This document shows, piece by piece, positions 55,595 to 64,000 of a stretch of 64,000 bases of DNA (the stretch's first letter is position 1; every line of letters begins with the position of its first letter). The translations under genes and the position numbers were made by a program. The notes below the pieces were generated by a model. It was not told where the DNA came from. It did not search any database and was given only the letters and a program-made list of their open reading frames with translations. The stretch comes from Leifsonia shinshuensis (GTDB lineage: Bacteria; Actinomycetota; Actinomycetes; Actinomycetales; Microbacteriaceae). The stretch covers positions 496,001-560,000 of the forward strand of contig NZ_CP043641.1 of assembly GCF_014217625.1 (NCBI RefSeq), given 5' to 3'.

Positions 55595-56718
55595 TTGGCC
55601 GCCTCCAGCGCGTTGGTGACGGTCTCGACGAGCTCGGCCCAGGAGACGTTGAACTTGTCGACGCCCTCGCGCTCCAGGGTGGCGGTCACGTCGTCGTAGT
55701 CGACGCCGAGGCCGGCCAGTGCGTCCAGGACGCCCTTCGCGTCGGCGTAGTTGCCGGTGACGGTGTCTCCGGCGATCTCGCCGTGGTCGAAGGTCGCCTC
55801 CAGCGTCTTCTCCGGCATGGTGTTGACCGTGTTCGGCGCGACCAGCTCGGTGACGTAGAGGGTGTCGGGCAGGCTCGGGTCCTTCACGCCGGTGGAGGCC
55901 CAGAGCGGGCGCTGCTCGTTCGCACCGGCGGCCACGAGGGCCTTGGCGCGGTCGGTGGCGAACTCCTGCTCGTACAGCTCGTAGGCGAGGCGGGCGTTGG
56001 CGATGCCGGCCTTGCTCTTGAGCGCGAGGGCCTCGTCGGTGCCGATCGCGGTCAGTCGCTTGTCGACCTCGGTGTCCACGCGGGACACGAAGAACGACGC
56101 GACCGACTGGATGCCGGCGAGGTCGATGCCAGCGGCCTTCGCCTTCTCGAGGCCGGTCAGGTAGGCGTCGATCACCTGGCGGTAGCGCTCGAGGCTGAAG
56201 ATCAGCGTGACGTTGACGCTGATGCCGGCCGCGATGGTCTCGGTGATGGCCTCCAGGCCCTCGACCGTCGCGGGGATCTTGATCAGCACATTGGGCTTGT
56301 CGACCTTCGCGGCGAGCTTCTTGGCCTGCTCGATGGTGCCGTGCGCGTCGTGCGCGAGGCCGGGCTCCACCTCGATGGAGACGCGGCCGTCGACGCCGTT
56401 GCTGGCCTCGAACACCTCGTGGAAGATGTCGCTGGCGTCGGCGACGTCGTCGGTCGTGATCTCGAAGATCGCGTCCTCGACGCTCGTGCCGGCGGCGGCG
56501 AGCTCCTTCACCTGGGCGTCGTACGCCTCGCCCTTGGAGAGCGCGGCGGCGAAGATCGTCGGGTTCGTGGTCACGCCGACGACGTTGCGCTCGGCGATCA
56601 GCTTCTGGAGGCCGCCCGTGGCGATGCGCTCACGGGACAGGTCGTCCAGCCAGATGCTGACGCCGGCGGCGGACAGCGCGGCGGTGGGGGAGGTGGTGGC
56701 GGAAGTGGTGTCGGTCAT
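55591..56718 (-). CDS. tal: Transaldolase
   Basis: 375 residues. GVTTNPTIF at the N-terminus, the Schiff-base Lys in NVLIKIPAT, and [13 protein letters not shown] and [15 protein letters not shown] are conserved. Moves a dihydroxyacetone unit between sugar phosphates. The ATG lies 35 bases after tkt, preceded by a purine-rich stretch (AAGGAAGAGAAG). Overlaps pgi by 4 bases. Confidence 0.96.
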   Translation of the reverse strand: MTDTTSATTSPTAALSAAGVSIWLDDLSRERIATGGLQKLIAERNVVGVTTNPTIFAAALSKGEAYDAQVKELAAAGTSVEDAIFEITTDDVADASDIFHEVFEASNGVDGRVSIEVEPGLAHDAHGTIEQAKKLAAKVDKPNVLIKIPATVEGLEAITETIAAGISVNVTLIFSLERYRQVIDAYLTGLEKAKAAGIDLAGIQSVASFFVSRVDTEVDKRLTAIGTDEALALKSKAGIANARLAYELYEQEFATDRAKALVAAGANEQRPLWASTGVKDPSLPDTLYVTELVAPNTVNTMPEKTLEATFDHGEIAGDTVTGNYADAKGVLDALAGLGVDYDDVTATLEREGVDKFNVSWAELVETVTNALEAAK

Positions 56719-56753
56719 CGTGGTCTTCTTCTTCTCTTCCTTGTGCTGCGCGC

Positions 56754-58847
56754 TCAGAGCGACGCGAGCGATTCCTTGGCTGCGGCGACGGCGTGCTCGG
56801 TGGTCATGCCGAACTCGCGGAACAGCGTCTTGTAGTCGGCCGAGGCGCCGAAGTGCTCGATCGAGACGCTGCGGCCGTGGTCGCCGACGATCTTGTCCCA
56901 GGCGAGCGCCAGGCCGGCCTCGATCGAGACGCGGGCCTTGAGCTCGGCCGGGAGGACCTTCTCCTGGTAGGCGGCGTCCTGCTCGTGGAACCACTCCAGG
57001 CAGGGGGCCGAGACGACGCGGGCGTTGATCCCCTCGCCACGAAGCACCTCGCGGGCCTCGAGAGCGATCTGGACCTCGGAGCCGGTGGCGATGAACAGCA
57101 CATCGGGGGTGCCGCCCGGAGCCTCGGCCAGGATGTACGCGCCCTTGGCGACGTTCGCGGCGGACGCGAGCGTGTCGCCCGTGGCCTCGCCGTCGCCGCG
57201 CTCGAACACCGGGATGTTCTGGCGGGTCAGGGCGATGCCGGCCGGACCACCGCGGCGCTCCAGCATGGTCTTCCACGCGTAGGCGACCTCGTTGGCGTCG
57301 CCCGGGCGGACGACGTCGAGGTGCGGGATGGCGCGGAGGGTCGACAGCTGCTCGATCGGCTGGTGCGTCGGGCCGTCCTCGCCGAGGGCGACGGAGTCGT
57401 GCGTCCAGACGAAGATCGACGGCACCTGCATCAGCGCGGCCAGGCGGATCGCAGGGCGCTGGTAGTCGCTGAAGATCAGGAACGTGCCGCCGAACGGGCG
57501 GGTCGGGCCGTGCAGCACGATGCCGTTGAGGATCGCGGCCATCGCGTGCTCGCGGATGCCGAAGTGCAGCACGCGGCCGTACGGGTTGCCGGTCCACTCG
57601 TGGGTCGAGTGCTCGGTGGGAACGAAGGACGCGGCGCCCTCGATCGTGGTGTTGTTCGACTCGGCGAGGTCGGCCGAGCCGCCCCACAGCTCGGGCATGA
57701 CGCCCGCGATGGCGTTGATCACCTTGCCGCTGGCGGCGCGGGTCGAGACATCCTTGCCCGCCTCGAAGACCGGGAGGGCCTCCTCGAAGCCCGCAGGCAC
57801 GTCGCCGGCGAGCAGGCGGTCCAGGAGCTCCTTGCGCTCCGGGTTCGCGGCGGCCCAGGCGTCGAAGCCCTTCTGCCACTCGGCGTGCTCCTGGGCGCCG
57901 CGCTCGACGGCCTTGCGGGTGTGCTCGATGACGTCCTCGGCGACCTCGAAGGTCTGGTCGGGGTCGAAGCCGAGCACCTCCTTGACGGCGCGCAGCTCGT
58001 CGGCGCCGAGGGCCGAGCCGTGGATCTTGCCGGTGTTCTGCTTCTTCGGCGCCGGCCAGCCGATGATGGTCTTCAGGACGATCAACGACGGCTTGTCGGT
58101 GACCTCCTGGGCGTTGACGATGGCCTGGTGCAGCTCCTGCACGTCTTCCTCGTAGACGCCGGTCTTCTTCCAGTCGACCACCTGGACGTGCCAGTGGTAG
58201 GCCTCGTAGCGGGCCTTGACGTCCTCGGTGAAGGCGATGTTGGTGTCGTCCTCGATCGAGATCTGGTTGGCGTCGTAGATGGCGATCAGGTTGCCGAGCT
58301 GCTGGTGGCCGGCGAGGCTGGAGGCCTCCGAGCTGATGCCCTCCTCCAGGTCGCCGTCGCTCGCGATCACGTAGACGTGGTGGTCGAACGGGCTGGTGCC
58401 GGGAGCGGCGTCCGGGTCGAACAGGCCGCGCTCGAAGCGCTGCGCGTAGGCGAAGCCGACCGAGGAGGAGATGCCCTGGCCGAGCGGGCCGGTGGTGATC
58501 TCGACGCCCTTGGTGTGGCGGTACTCGGGGTGGCCCGGGGTGAGCGAGTCCCAGGTGCGCAGCGCCTTGAGGTCGTCGAGCTCGAGGCCGTAGCCGCCGA
58601 GGTAGAGCTGGATGTACTGGGTGAGCGAGCTGTGGCCTGCGGACAGGATGAAGCGGTCGCGGCCGAGCCAGTGCTCGTCGTGCGGGTCGCGGCGCATCAC
58701 CTTCTGGAACAGCAGGTACGCGGCGGGGGCCAGGCTCATCGCGGTGCCCGGATGACCGTTGCCCACCTTCTCCACCGCGTCGGCCGCGAGGACGCGGACC
58801 GTGTCTACCGCCTTGTTGTCAATGGGATCCCACTGCAGAGCTGCCAC
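56754..58847 (-). CDS. tkt: Transketolase
   Basis: 697 residues. ThDP motif [32 protein letters not shown], early [13 protein letters not shown], and [15 protein letters not shown] in the pyrimidine domain are intact. Start placed at the GTG 58847, giving the usual N-terminus ([29 protein letters not shown] cut short here), with GAAGGG 11 bases upstream; the frame is open to 58898 but the added 17 residues are not conserved-looking. First gene of the pentose phosphate operon. Confidence 0.96.
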   Translation of the reverse strand: MAALQWDPIDNKAVDTVRVLAADAVEKVGNGHPGTAMSLAPAAYLLFQKVMRRDPHDEHWLGRDRFILSAGHSSLTQYIQLYLGGYGLELDDLKALRTWDSLTPGHPEYRHTKGVEITTGPLGQGISSSVGFAYAQRFERGLFDPDAAPGTSPFDHHVYVIASDGDLEEGISSEASSLAGHQQLGNLIAIYDANQISIEDDTNIAFTEDVKARYEAYHWHVQVVDWKKTGVYEEDVQELHQAIVNAQEVTDKPSLIVLKTIIGWPAPKKQNTGKIHGSALGADELRAVKEVLGFDPDQTFEVAEDVIEHTRKAVERGAQEHAEWQKGFDAWAAANPERKELLDRLLAGDVPAGFEEALPVFEAGKDVSTRAASGKVINAIAGVMPELWGGSADLAESNNTTIEGAASFVPTEHSTHEWTGNPYGRVLHFGIREHAMAAILNGIVLHGPTRPFGGTFLIFSDYQRPAIRLAALMQVPSIFVWTHDSVALGEDGPTHQPIEQLSTLRAIPHLDVVRPGDANEVAYAWKTMLERRGGPAGIALTRQNIPVFERGDGEATGDTLASAANVAKGAYILAEAPGGTPDVLFIATGSEVQIALEAREVLRGEGINARVVSAPCLEWFHEQDAAYQEKVLPAELKARVSIEAGLALAWDKIVGDHGRSVSIEHFGASADYKTLFREFGMTTEHAVAAAKESLASL

Positions 58848-59203
58848 GTGAAAACTGACCCTTCGTAGATGTGGTGAGGGTCGTCGTGTAACCCGCACCG
58901 GTTGAGGTAGTGCGCGCCGTGGACGTCATCGGCGCCGGTGGCGCTTTCCGTCACAGTCCTACAATTCGAGGTCCGTGGGAAGGGGCACCGGCTGGCGAGC
59001 ACCTCCAAGTATAGGTAACACGCACGAAACAAGGGGTGTTCCCGCAGGTGCATGCGCTACCACGGGGCGGCGGGGCGCGGAAGCCTGCGGAACTGCACCG
59101 GTGTCGTAGACTGGTCGCGGTCTGTAACAATCCGCACAGTCGCCGGGACACCTCGTGAGACCGGCGTCCCGCGGCCGCACGATTCCAGTAATACCGAGGA
59201 GCA
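58848..59203. promoter_or_regulatory. Divergent promoter region between tkt and ctaB
   Basis: 356 bases without a supported gene. On the minus strand TATACT (59008-59013) is a candidate -10 for tkt with a leader of about 150 bases. On the plus strand TAGACT (59107-59112) is a candidate -10 for ctaB with a leader of about 85 bases. Short open frames here overlap each other on both strands and show no start signals; none is called. No terminator or repeat was found. Confidence 0.5.
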
Positions 59204-60127
59204 ATGGACGTCGCTGTAGAGAGCCGTGTCGAACCGGCGGGCCGCATCGGCGTCGCACGCAAGGCGAAGGCGTACCTCGCCCTCACCAAGCCGCGCGTGG
59301 TCGAGCTGCTGCTGGTCACGACCGTCCCCACGATGATCCTCGCCGCCCACGGCATCCCGAACCTCTGGCTCGTGCTCGCGACGGTGGTCGGCGGCTACAT
59401 GTCGGCGGGTTCCGCCGGCGCGTTCAACTGCTACATCGACCGCGACATCGACCGCGTGATGCGCCGCACCAAGAACCGACCGCTGGTCACCGGCGAGCTG
59501 AGCGACCGCGAGGCGCTCGTCTTCGCCTGGGCGCTCGGCATCGCCTCGGTCCTGGTGCTCGGCTTCTTCACGAACTGGCTGGCCGCCGCGCTGTCCGTCG
59601 GCGCGATCCTGCTCTACGTCGTCTTCTACACGCTCATCCTCAAGCGCCGCACCGCCCAGAACATCGTCTGGGGCGGCGTCGCCGGCTGCATGCCCGTGCT
59701 GATCGGCTGGGCCGCCGTCACCGGTTCGCTCGCCTGGCCGCCGGTTATCCTGTTCGGCATCATCTTCCTCTGGACGCCGCCGCACTACTGGCCGCTGTCG
59801 ATGAAGTACCGCGAGGACTACAAGGAGGCCGGCGTCCCGATGCTCGCGGTCGTCCGCGGCCGCACGGTGGTCGGCCTGCAGGTCATCCTGTACGCGTGGG
59901 CGATGGTGGCGTGCTCGCTGCTGCTCATCCCGGTCGGTCACATGGGCCTGGTCTACACGGTGGTCTCGCTGGGCGCGGGCGGCTGGTTCCTCTACGAGTC
60001 GCACCGCCTCTACAACCTCGCCATCCGGCACGAGCACGTCTCGCCGATGCGGGTGTTCCACGGCTCCATCGCCTACCTGACGCTGATCTTCCTCGCCGTC
60101 GCGATCGACCCCCTGCTCTGGTTCTGA
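59204..60127 (+). CDS. ctaB: Protoheme IX farnesyltransferase (heme O synthase)
   Basis: 307 residues with about nine hydrophobic helices. The prenyl-diphosphate-binding motif [19 protein letters not shown] and the second polar loop [13 protein letters not shown] are conserved. It adds the farnesyl tail to heme B for the aa3 oxidase. GAGGAG precedes the ATG by 4-5 bases. Lies opposite the pentose phosphate operon, as in other actinobacteria; ctaA for the next step is 0.7 kb away on the other strand. Confidence 0.96.
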   Translation: MDVAVESRVEPAGRIGVARKAKAYLALTKPRVVELLLVTTVPTMILAAHGIPNLWLVLATVVGGYMSAGSAGAFNCYIDRDIDRVMRRTKNRPLVTGELSDREALVFAWALGIASVLVLGFFTNWLAAALSVGAILLYVVFYTLILKRRTAQNIVWGGVAGCMPVLIGWAAVTGSLAWPPVILFGIIFLWTPPHYWPLSMKYREDYKEAGVPMLAVVRGRTVVGLQVILYAWAMVACSLLLIPVGHMGLVYTVVSLGAGGWFLYESHRLYNLAIRHEHVSPMRVFHGSIAYLTLIFLAVAIDPLLWF

Positions 60128-60134
60128 CGCGGCG

Positions 60135-60252
60135 ATTCGTGCCGAATGTCGTGAATGCCCGCGCCTTTCGCGACATTCGTGCCGAATGTGCGCGCGGCGA
60201 TTCGTGCCGAATGTCGTGAATGCCCGCGTCATTCGCGACATTCGTGCCGAAT
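60135..60252. repeat. Palindromic intergenic repeat array B (two units)
   Basis: Core attcgtgccgaat at 60135, 60175, 60200 and 60240. Each pair (40 apart) forms a unit of about 55 bases whose halves are near inverted repeats (gattcg..cgaatgtcg against cgacattcg..cgaat). The two units are 65 bases apart and almost identical. Same family as 23353-23517. Confidence 0.88.
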
Positions 60253-60266
60253 GTGGGCGGCGCTGG

Positions 60267-60272
60267 TAGCGT
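60267..60272 (+). promoter_or_regulatory. -10 element TAGCGT for the GNAT gene
   Basis: TAGCGT ends 7 bases before the GTG at 60280 and lies just downstream of repeat array B. Confidence 0.45.
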
Positions 60273-60279
60273 GCGGAGC

Positions 60280-60822
60280 GTGCAGGTGCTGAGGACGGCC
60301 CGGCTCGTCCTCGACGCGCCGCGAGAGAGCGACATCCCCGCCGTCCTGGAGGCCTGCAGCGACCCCGAGACGCTGCGCTGGGTCCCGCTGCCCGACCCGT
60401 ACACGCGGGAGAGCGCCGAGTTCTTCGTGCGCGCCTATTGCCCGCACGGACTGGCGAGCGGCCGGTTCACGGTGTGGGCGATCCGGGAGGGCGCGACCCT
60501 GCCGCTCGTGGGCGCCGTCGAGGTGCGCCGCGACGAGGCGGCGGGCTCGGCCTCGCTCGGCTGCTGGCTGACGCCGTCCGCGCGCCGCAGAGGAGTGATG
60601 ACGGAGGCTTTGACGGCCGTCCGCGACTACGTGCTGTCGCCCGACGGCTTCGACCTCGACCGGCTGCGCTGGGAGTATCTGCCGGGAAACGAGGCGAGCA
60701 GGCGGCTGGCGGACGCGGTCGGGTTCGACTTCGCGGGGGCGCAGCCGCACGCGGTGGACTTCCGCGGCGAGCAGCGCGAGGCGCTGACCGGGGTGCTACG
60801 CCGCGACGACGTCCGCCGCTGA
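60280..60822 (+). CDS. GNAT-family acetyltransferase (RimJ/RimL-like)
   Basis: 180 residues. The start VQVLRTARLVLDAPRESD and the ASLGCWLTPSARRRGVMTEAL segment, with the R-R-x-G-x-M acetyl-CoA loop and the following helix, fit the RimJ/RimL type that acetylates N-terminal or side-chain amines. The substrate is unknown. The frame extends upstream to 60220, but that part runs through the palindromic repeat; the GTG at 60280 with its -10 is preferred. Its 3' end overlaps the convergent ctaA gene by 27 bases. Confidence 0.85.
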   Translation: MQVLRTARLVLDAPRESDIPAVLEACSDPETLRWVPLPDPYTRESAEFFVRAYCPHGLASGRFTVWAIREGATLPLVGAVEVRRDEAAGSASLGCWLTPSARRRGVMTEALTAVRDYVLSPDGFDLDRLRWEYLPGNEASRRLADAVGFDFAGAQPHAVDFRGEQREALTGVLRRDDVRR

Positions 60823-61737
60823 GCCGGCGGCGACCGCGTCGCGCGGCGCTGGGGCCTTCAGCGACAGGATGACCGCGGTCATCACCGACGCGAGCGTGGA
60901 CGCCAGCGTCATGTGGATGCCGACCAGGATGCCGGGCAGGCCGGTGTTCGACTGGATGAGGCCGACCGCGATCTGGACGAGCTCCACCGCGAGCAGCAGC
61001 AGCGTGAAGCGGTGCACGGAGGTCGCCGTGATCCGCCAGGCGCCCACGACGAGCACAAGCGTGAGCGCGAAGGTCACGTAGGCCGGGATGGCGTGCACGT
61101 GCTCCAGGATCTCGGGGTTCAGGCCGTTGCGCGGAGCGTTGGCGTCGCCGGCGTGCGGGCCCGAGCCCGTCGTGAGGATGCCGAACAGGATGGTCAGCGC
61201 CACGAAGAAGCTGGTGAGGTGCGCTACGCCCGCGAACCAGGCGGGCACAGCGCGCACGCGCGGCCCCGGCACGGCGTAGACCCGCACCAGGAAGGCGGTG
61301 CACAGTGCGACGAGCGCGATCGAGACGACGAAGTGGAGGCCGACCACGTACGGGTTCAGGTCGCTGAGCACCGAGAGGCCGCCGATGACGGCCTGGGCCG
61401 GGATGGCGAGGCCGGCGAGCAGGGTCAGCCAGAACAGGTCTTTACGCTCTTTGCGAAGTCTCAGGATGGCGACGAACGCGATGACGGCCACCACGCCGAG
61501 CCCGGCGCTGAGGAGGCGGTTGCCGAACTCGATGATGCCGTGGATGCCCATCTCCGGCGTGTTCACCAGCGAGCCGGCCGTGCACTTCGGCCAGGTCGGG
61601 CAGCCGAGCCCCGAGCCGGTGAGCCGCACGAGGCCGCCGGTGCCGACGAGCACGATCTGGCCGACGAGGTAGACCCAGGCGATGACCTTCAGCCGCGCGT
61701 CGACACGGTCGGGCAGCCACGCGATGATGCGCTTCAT
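60796..61737 (-). CDS. ctaA: Heme A synthase
   Basis: 313 residues, about eight hydrophobic helices in two four-helix halves. Conserved GTGGLVRLTGSGLGCPTWPKC with its Cys pair, EFGNRLLSAGLG with Glu and His-like ligands, and the second-half HVHAIPAY and GIHMTLAS histidines. Converts heme O to heme A. AGGA lies 6 bases before the ATG. Divergent from sufB and convergent, with overlap, on the acetyltransferase gene. Confidence 0.94.
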   Translation of the reverse strand: MKRIIAWLPDRVDARLKVIAWVYLVGQIVLVGTGGLVRLTGSGLGCPTWPKCTAGSLVNTPEMGIHGIIEFGNRLLSAGLGVVAVIAFVAILRLRKERKDLFWLTLLAGLAIPAQAVIGGLSVLSDLNPYVVGLHFVVSIALVALCTAFLVRVYAVPGPRVRAVPAWFAGVAHLTSFFVALTILFGILTTGSGPHAGDANAPRNGLNPEILEHVHAIPAYVTFALTLVLVVGAWRITATSVHRFTLLLLAVELVQIAVGLIQSNTGLPGILVGIHMTLASTLASVMTAVILSLKAPAPRDAVAAGSAADVVAA

Positions 61738-62062
61738 ATGTTCCTGGGTTCCTCAGATCTGATCGATACTCGGCCAACGTGCAGGCGCGCCTCTACTATT
61801 ACCGCTTCGCACCTGTAGAATTGGTGGGTTCGAGAAACGCGCGACCGTGCGCGTGTCCGTGAGCGTTTCCTCGCTCGCGGCCGGGGCACTGTCGCCCATG
61901 TCCTCGATCAGTCTAGGTAAAGCACTGCGTATGTTCAGACCACTGTTCATCGCAGCCGAGCCACCCGCACAATCAGGACGCTCCGAGCGTGGGCAGCAGC
62001 ACGCCGCGAGGGGAATGAGCCGGACTCATATCCGGTTGAGAGTGGAAGGAAACGAGGTAGAT
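61738..62062. promoter_or_regulatory. Divergent region between ctaA and sufB
   Basis: 325 bases. TAGAAT at 61816-61821 is a candidate -10 for the suf operon, leaving a long leader of about 240 bases; an in-frame extension of sufB is open from 61847 but reads as non-conserved sequence. No SufR/IscR-type regulator gene is next to sufB here. No repeats or terminators were seen. Confidence 0.45.
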
Positions 62063-63481
62063 ATGTCAGACATCCTGATCGACCGGCCAGAACTCGCGAG
62101 CCTCGGGCAGTACGAGTTCGGCTGGGCCGACTCCGACGCGGCGGGAGCATCCGCGCGTCGTGGGCTCGGACCCGAGGTGGTGAGCGACATCTCCCACCTC
62201 AAGAACGAGCCCGAGTGGATGCTGCAGCGCCGCCTGAAGGCCCTCCAGCTGTTCGAGCGCAAGCCGATGCCCACCTGGGGCGCCGATCTCTCCGAGATCG
62301 ACTTCGACAACATCAAGTACTTCGTCCGCTCCACGGAGAAGCAGGCCCAGAGCTGGGAGGACCTGCCCGAGGACATCCGCAACACCTACGAGAAGCTCGG
62401 CATCCCCGAGGCCGAGCGCCAGCGCCTCGTCGCCGGCGTCGCCGCGCAGTACGAGTCAGAGGTGGTCTACCACCAGATCCGCGAGGACCTCGAGCAGCAG
62501 GGCGTCATCTTCCTCGACACCGACACCGCTCTGAAGGAGCACCCGGAGTTCTTCGAGGAGTACTTCGGCACGGTCATCCCCGCCGGCGACAACAAGTTCG
62601 CGGCGCTCAACACGGCCGTCTGGTCCGGCGGCTCGTTCGTGTACGTGCCCAAGGGCGTCCACGTCGAGATCCCGCTCCAGGCCTACTTCCGCATCAACAC
62701 GGAGAACATGGGCCAATTCGAGCGGACGCTGATCATCGCAGACGAGGACAGCTACGTGCACTACATCGAGGGCTGCACCGCCCCGATCTACAAGTCCGAC
62801 TCGCTGCACTCCGCGGTCGTCGAGATCATCGTGAAGAAGAACGCCCGCGTGCGCTACACGACGATCCAGAACTGGTCGAACAACGTCTACAACCTCGTCA
62901 CCAAGCGCGCCACGGCCGCCGAGGGCGCGACGATGGAGTGGATCGACGGCAACATCGGCTCCAAGGTGACGATGAAGTACCCGTCGATCTACCTGATGGG
63001 CGAGCACGCCAAGGGCGAGACGCTCTCCGTCGCCTTCGCGGGCCCCGGCCAGCACCAGGACGCCGGCGCGAAGATGATCCACATGGCGCCGTACACGCAG
63101 TCCTCGATCGTCTCCAAGTCGATCGCCCGCGGCGGCGGCCGCGCCGGCTACCGCGGCGAGGTCCGGGTGGACGCCAACGCGCACCACGCCGCGAACACCG
63201 TGCGCTGCGACGCCCTGCTGGTCGACACCATCTCCCGGTCGGACACCTACCCGGCGATCGACATCCGGGTGGACGACGTGCAGCTCGGCCACGAGGCCAC
63301 GGTCTCCCGCGTGAGCGAGGAGCAGCTGTTCTATCTGATGTCCCGGGGGCTCCCGGAGGACGAGGCCATGGCGATGATCGTCCGCGGCTTCATCGAGCCG
63401 ATCGCTCGCGAGCTCCCGATGGAATACGCACTCGAACTCAACAAGCTCATCGAGATGGGCATGGAAGGCTCTGTCGGCTGA
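62063..63481 (+). CDS. sufB: Fe-S cluster assembly protein SufB
   Basis: 472 residues. Scaffold subunit of the SufBCD complex. The start [22 protein letters not shown], the long beta-helix with [27 protein letters not shown] and the [11 protein letters not shown]ys thought to help cluster assembly are all present. ATG 62063 with GAGG (62054-62057) is the conserved start. sufD follows immediately, beginning 2 bases after the stop. Confidence 0.96.
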   Translation: MSDILIDRPELASLGQYEFGWADSDAAGASARRGLGPEVVSDISHLKNEPEWMLQRRLKALQLFERKPMPTWGADLSEIDFDNIKYFVRSTEKQAQSWEDLPEDIRNTYEKLGIPEAERQRLVAGVAAQYESEVVYHQIREDLEQQGVIFLDTDTALKEHPEFFEEYFGTVIPAGDNKFAALNTAVWSGGSFVYVPKGVHVEIPLQAYFRINTENMGQFERTLIIADEDSYVHYIEGCTAPIYKSDSLHSAVVEIIVKKNARVRYTTIQNWSNNVYNLVTKRATAAEGATMEWIDGNIGSKVTMKYPSIYLMGEHAKGETLSVAFAGPGQHQDAGAKMIHMAPYTQSSIVSKSIARGGGRAGYRGEVRVDANAHHAANTVRCDALLVDTISRSDTYPAIDIRVDDVQLGHEATVSRVSEEQLFYLMSRGLPEDEAMAMIVRGFIEPIARELPMEYALELNKLIEMGMEGSVG

Positions 63482-63482
63482 T

Positions 63483-64000
63483 ATGACGACCCCCAGCACA
63501 CCGACGCAGACCCAGGACTCGCCCGCGCCGGCCCCTACGCACATGCGTGCGCCCGTCCCGGTGCAGACCCGCTCCGAGCGGTTCACCTCCACGCAGGTCT
63601 CCGACTTCCCCGACGTGACCGGCCGCGAGGTCATGTGGAAGCACACCCCGGTCGCCCGGCTCACCGAGCTCATCTCGGGCGAGCTGGACGGCGCGCCGTA
63701 CGTCTTCGACCTGACGCCGGCGCCGGGCGTGACGGCCGAGTGGATCGCCCGTGACGACGCCCGCATCGGCGCCGCCGGCATCCCGGAGGACCGCGCCTCG
63801 GCGAACGCCTGGACGAACTTCGAGCAGGCGCTGCTCGTGTCCGTCTCGGGCGACGACGTCAAGGAGGCCACGCTCACGCGCGCGGCGCTCGGCGGGTCCG
63901 CCCGCGCTGCGCACACCGTCGTGGAGGTCGCTCCCGGCGCCCACGCCACGCTCATCCTGCAGAACAGCGGAGCCGCGCACCTGGCCGAGAACGTCGAGTT
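63483..64000 (+). CDS. sufD: Fe-S cluster assembly protein SufD, N-terminal part (cut by window end)
   Basis: The frame is open from the ATG at 63483 to the last base, 172 codons, so it is truncated only by the window edge. The N-terminus is Pro/Thr-rich (about 25 residues), then RSERFTSTQVSDFPDVTGREVMWKHTPVARL, typical of actinobacterial SufD. It starts one base after the sufB stop. Partner of SufB in the SufBCD scaffold; sufC, sufS and sufU are expected beyond the window. Confidence 0.9.
   Translation, partial: MTTPSTPTQTQDSPAPAPTHMRAPVPVQTRSERFTSTQVSDFPDVTGREVMWKHTPVARLTELISGELDGAPYVFDLTPAPGVTAEWIARDDARIGAAGIPEDRASANAWTNFEQALLVSVSGDDVKEATLTRAALGGSARAAHTVVEVAPGAHATLILQNSGAAHLAENVE

Noticed and set aside
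58848-59203. Small genes in the tkt-ctaB gap
   Set aside because: The short frames on both strands overlap each other, lack ribosome binding sites and show no family features.
61847-62062. N-terminal extension of sufB
   Set aside because: The added 72 residues are low-similarity sequence in the divergent promoter region; the ATG at 62063 has GAGG at the right distance.

Overview
The window is a high-GC, gene-dense actinobacterial chromosome segment. Its gene order (uvrA-uvrC-rapZ-whiA-gap-pgk-tpiA-secG-rbpA, then a tkt-tal-pgi-zwf-opcA-pgl block on the other strand, then ctaB / ctaA / suf) and its protein sequences fit Microbacteriaceae, most likely Leifsonia or a close relative. The taxon is inferred from gene order and family knowledge; no search was run. 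There is no prophage, insertion sequence, integrase or CRISPR array. Codon use and base composition look uniform, so this reads as core chromosome.

Layout. 1-5262: glutamate synthase (gltB, cut by the window edge, and gltD) and pyruvate kinase. 5371-8291: a LolA-like exported protein with an ABC exporter (ATPase and permease). 8302-19238: mostly single-gene units: EamA exporter, two acyl/hydrolase genes, phosphoketolase, SGNH hydrolase, VOC protein, secreted barrel-like protein, luciferase-like monooxygenase, second alpha/beta hydrolase, MBL-fold protein, thioredoxin and a FusB-type zinc-finger protein. 19348-22590: a compact redox operon: Ser-rich membrane protein, ApbE flavin transferase, bis-heme ferric-reductase-like protein, NuoF-like flavoprotein and a three-cysteine ferredoxin. 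22610-30102: tRNA-Leu, ANTAR response regulator, thioesterase, polA, DUF885 peptidase-like protein, DUF4166 and an SDR39U1-type epimerase. 30210-34498: rpsA, coaE, uvrB. 34593-38859: DUF4129 / MoxR / DUF58 operon. 39048-50644: uvrA, uvrC, rapZ, whiA, sodA, gap, pgk, tpiA, secG, rbpA. 50707-58847 (minus): complete oxidative and non-oxidative pentose phosphate operon. 59204-64000: heme O and heme A synthases flanking an acetyltransferase, then the start of the suf operon.

How the parts work together. Central carbon flow dominates: gap, pgk, tpiA and pyk give lower glycolysis; tkt, tal, pgi, zwf, opcA and pgl give the pentose phosphate pathway and NADPH; xfp gives a phosphoketolase bypass. uvrA, uvrB and uvrC lie within 12 kb of each other. 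ctaA and ctaB make the heme for the aa3 oxidase, and sufBD builds Fe-S clusters.

Two signals run across the window. First, at least 17 genes have a TAnnnT hexamer ending exactly 6 or 7 bases before the start codon, the geometry of leaderless transcription. In three of them the stop codon of the upstream gene supplies the first bases of the hexamer. Second, two intergenic arrays, 37 kb apart, carry the same palindromic 13-base core (attcgtgccgaat or its variant) at regular spacing. The 19.3-22.6 kb redox operon is the best candidate for an incompletely described system.
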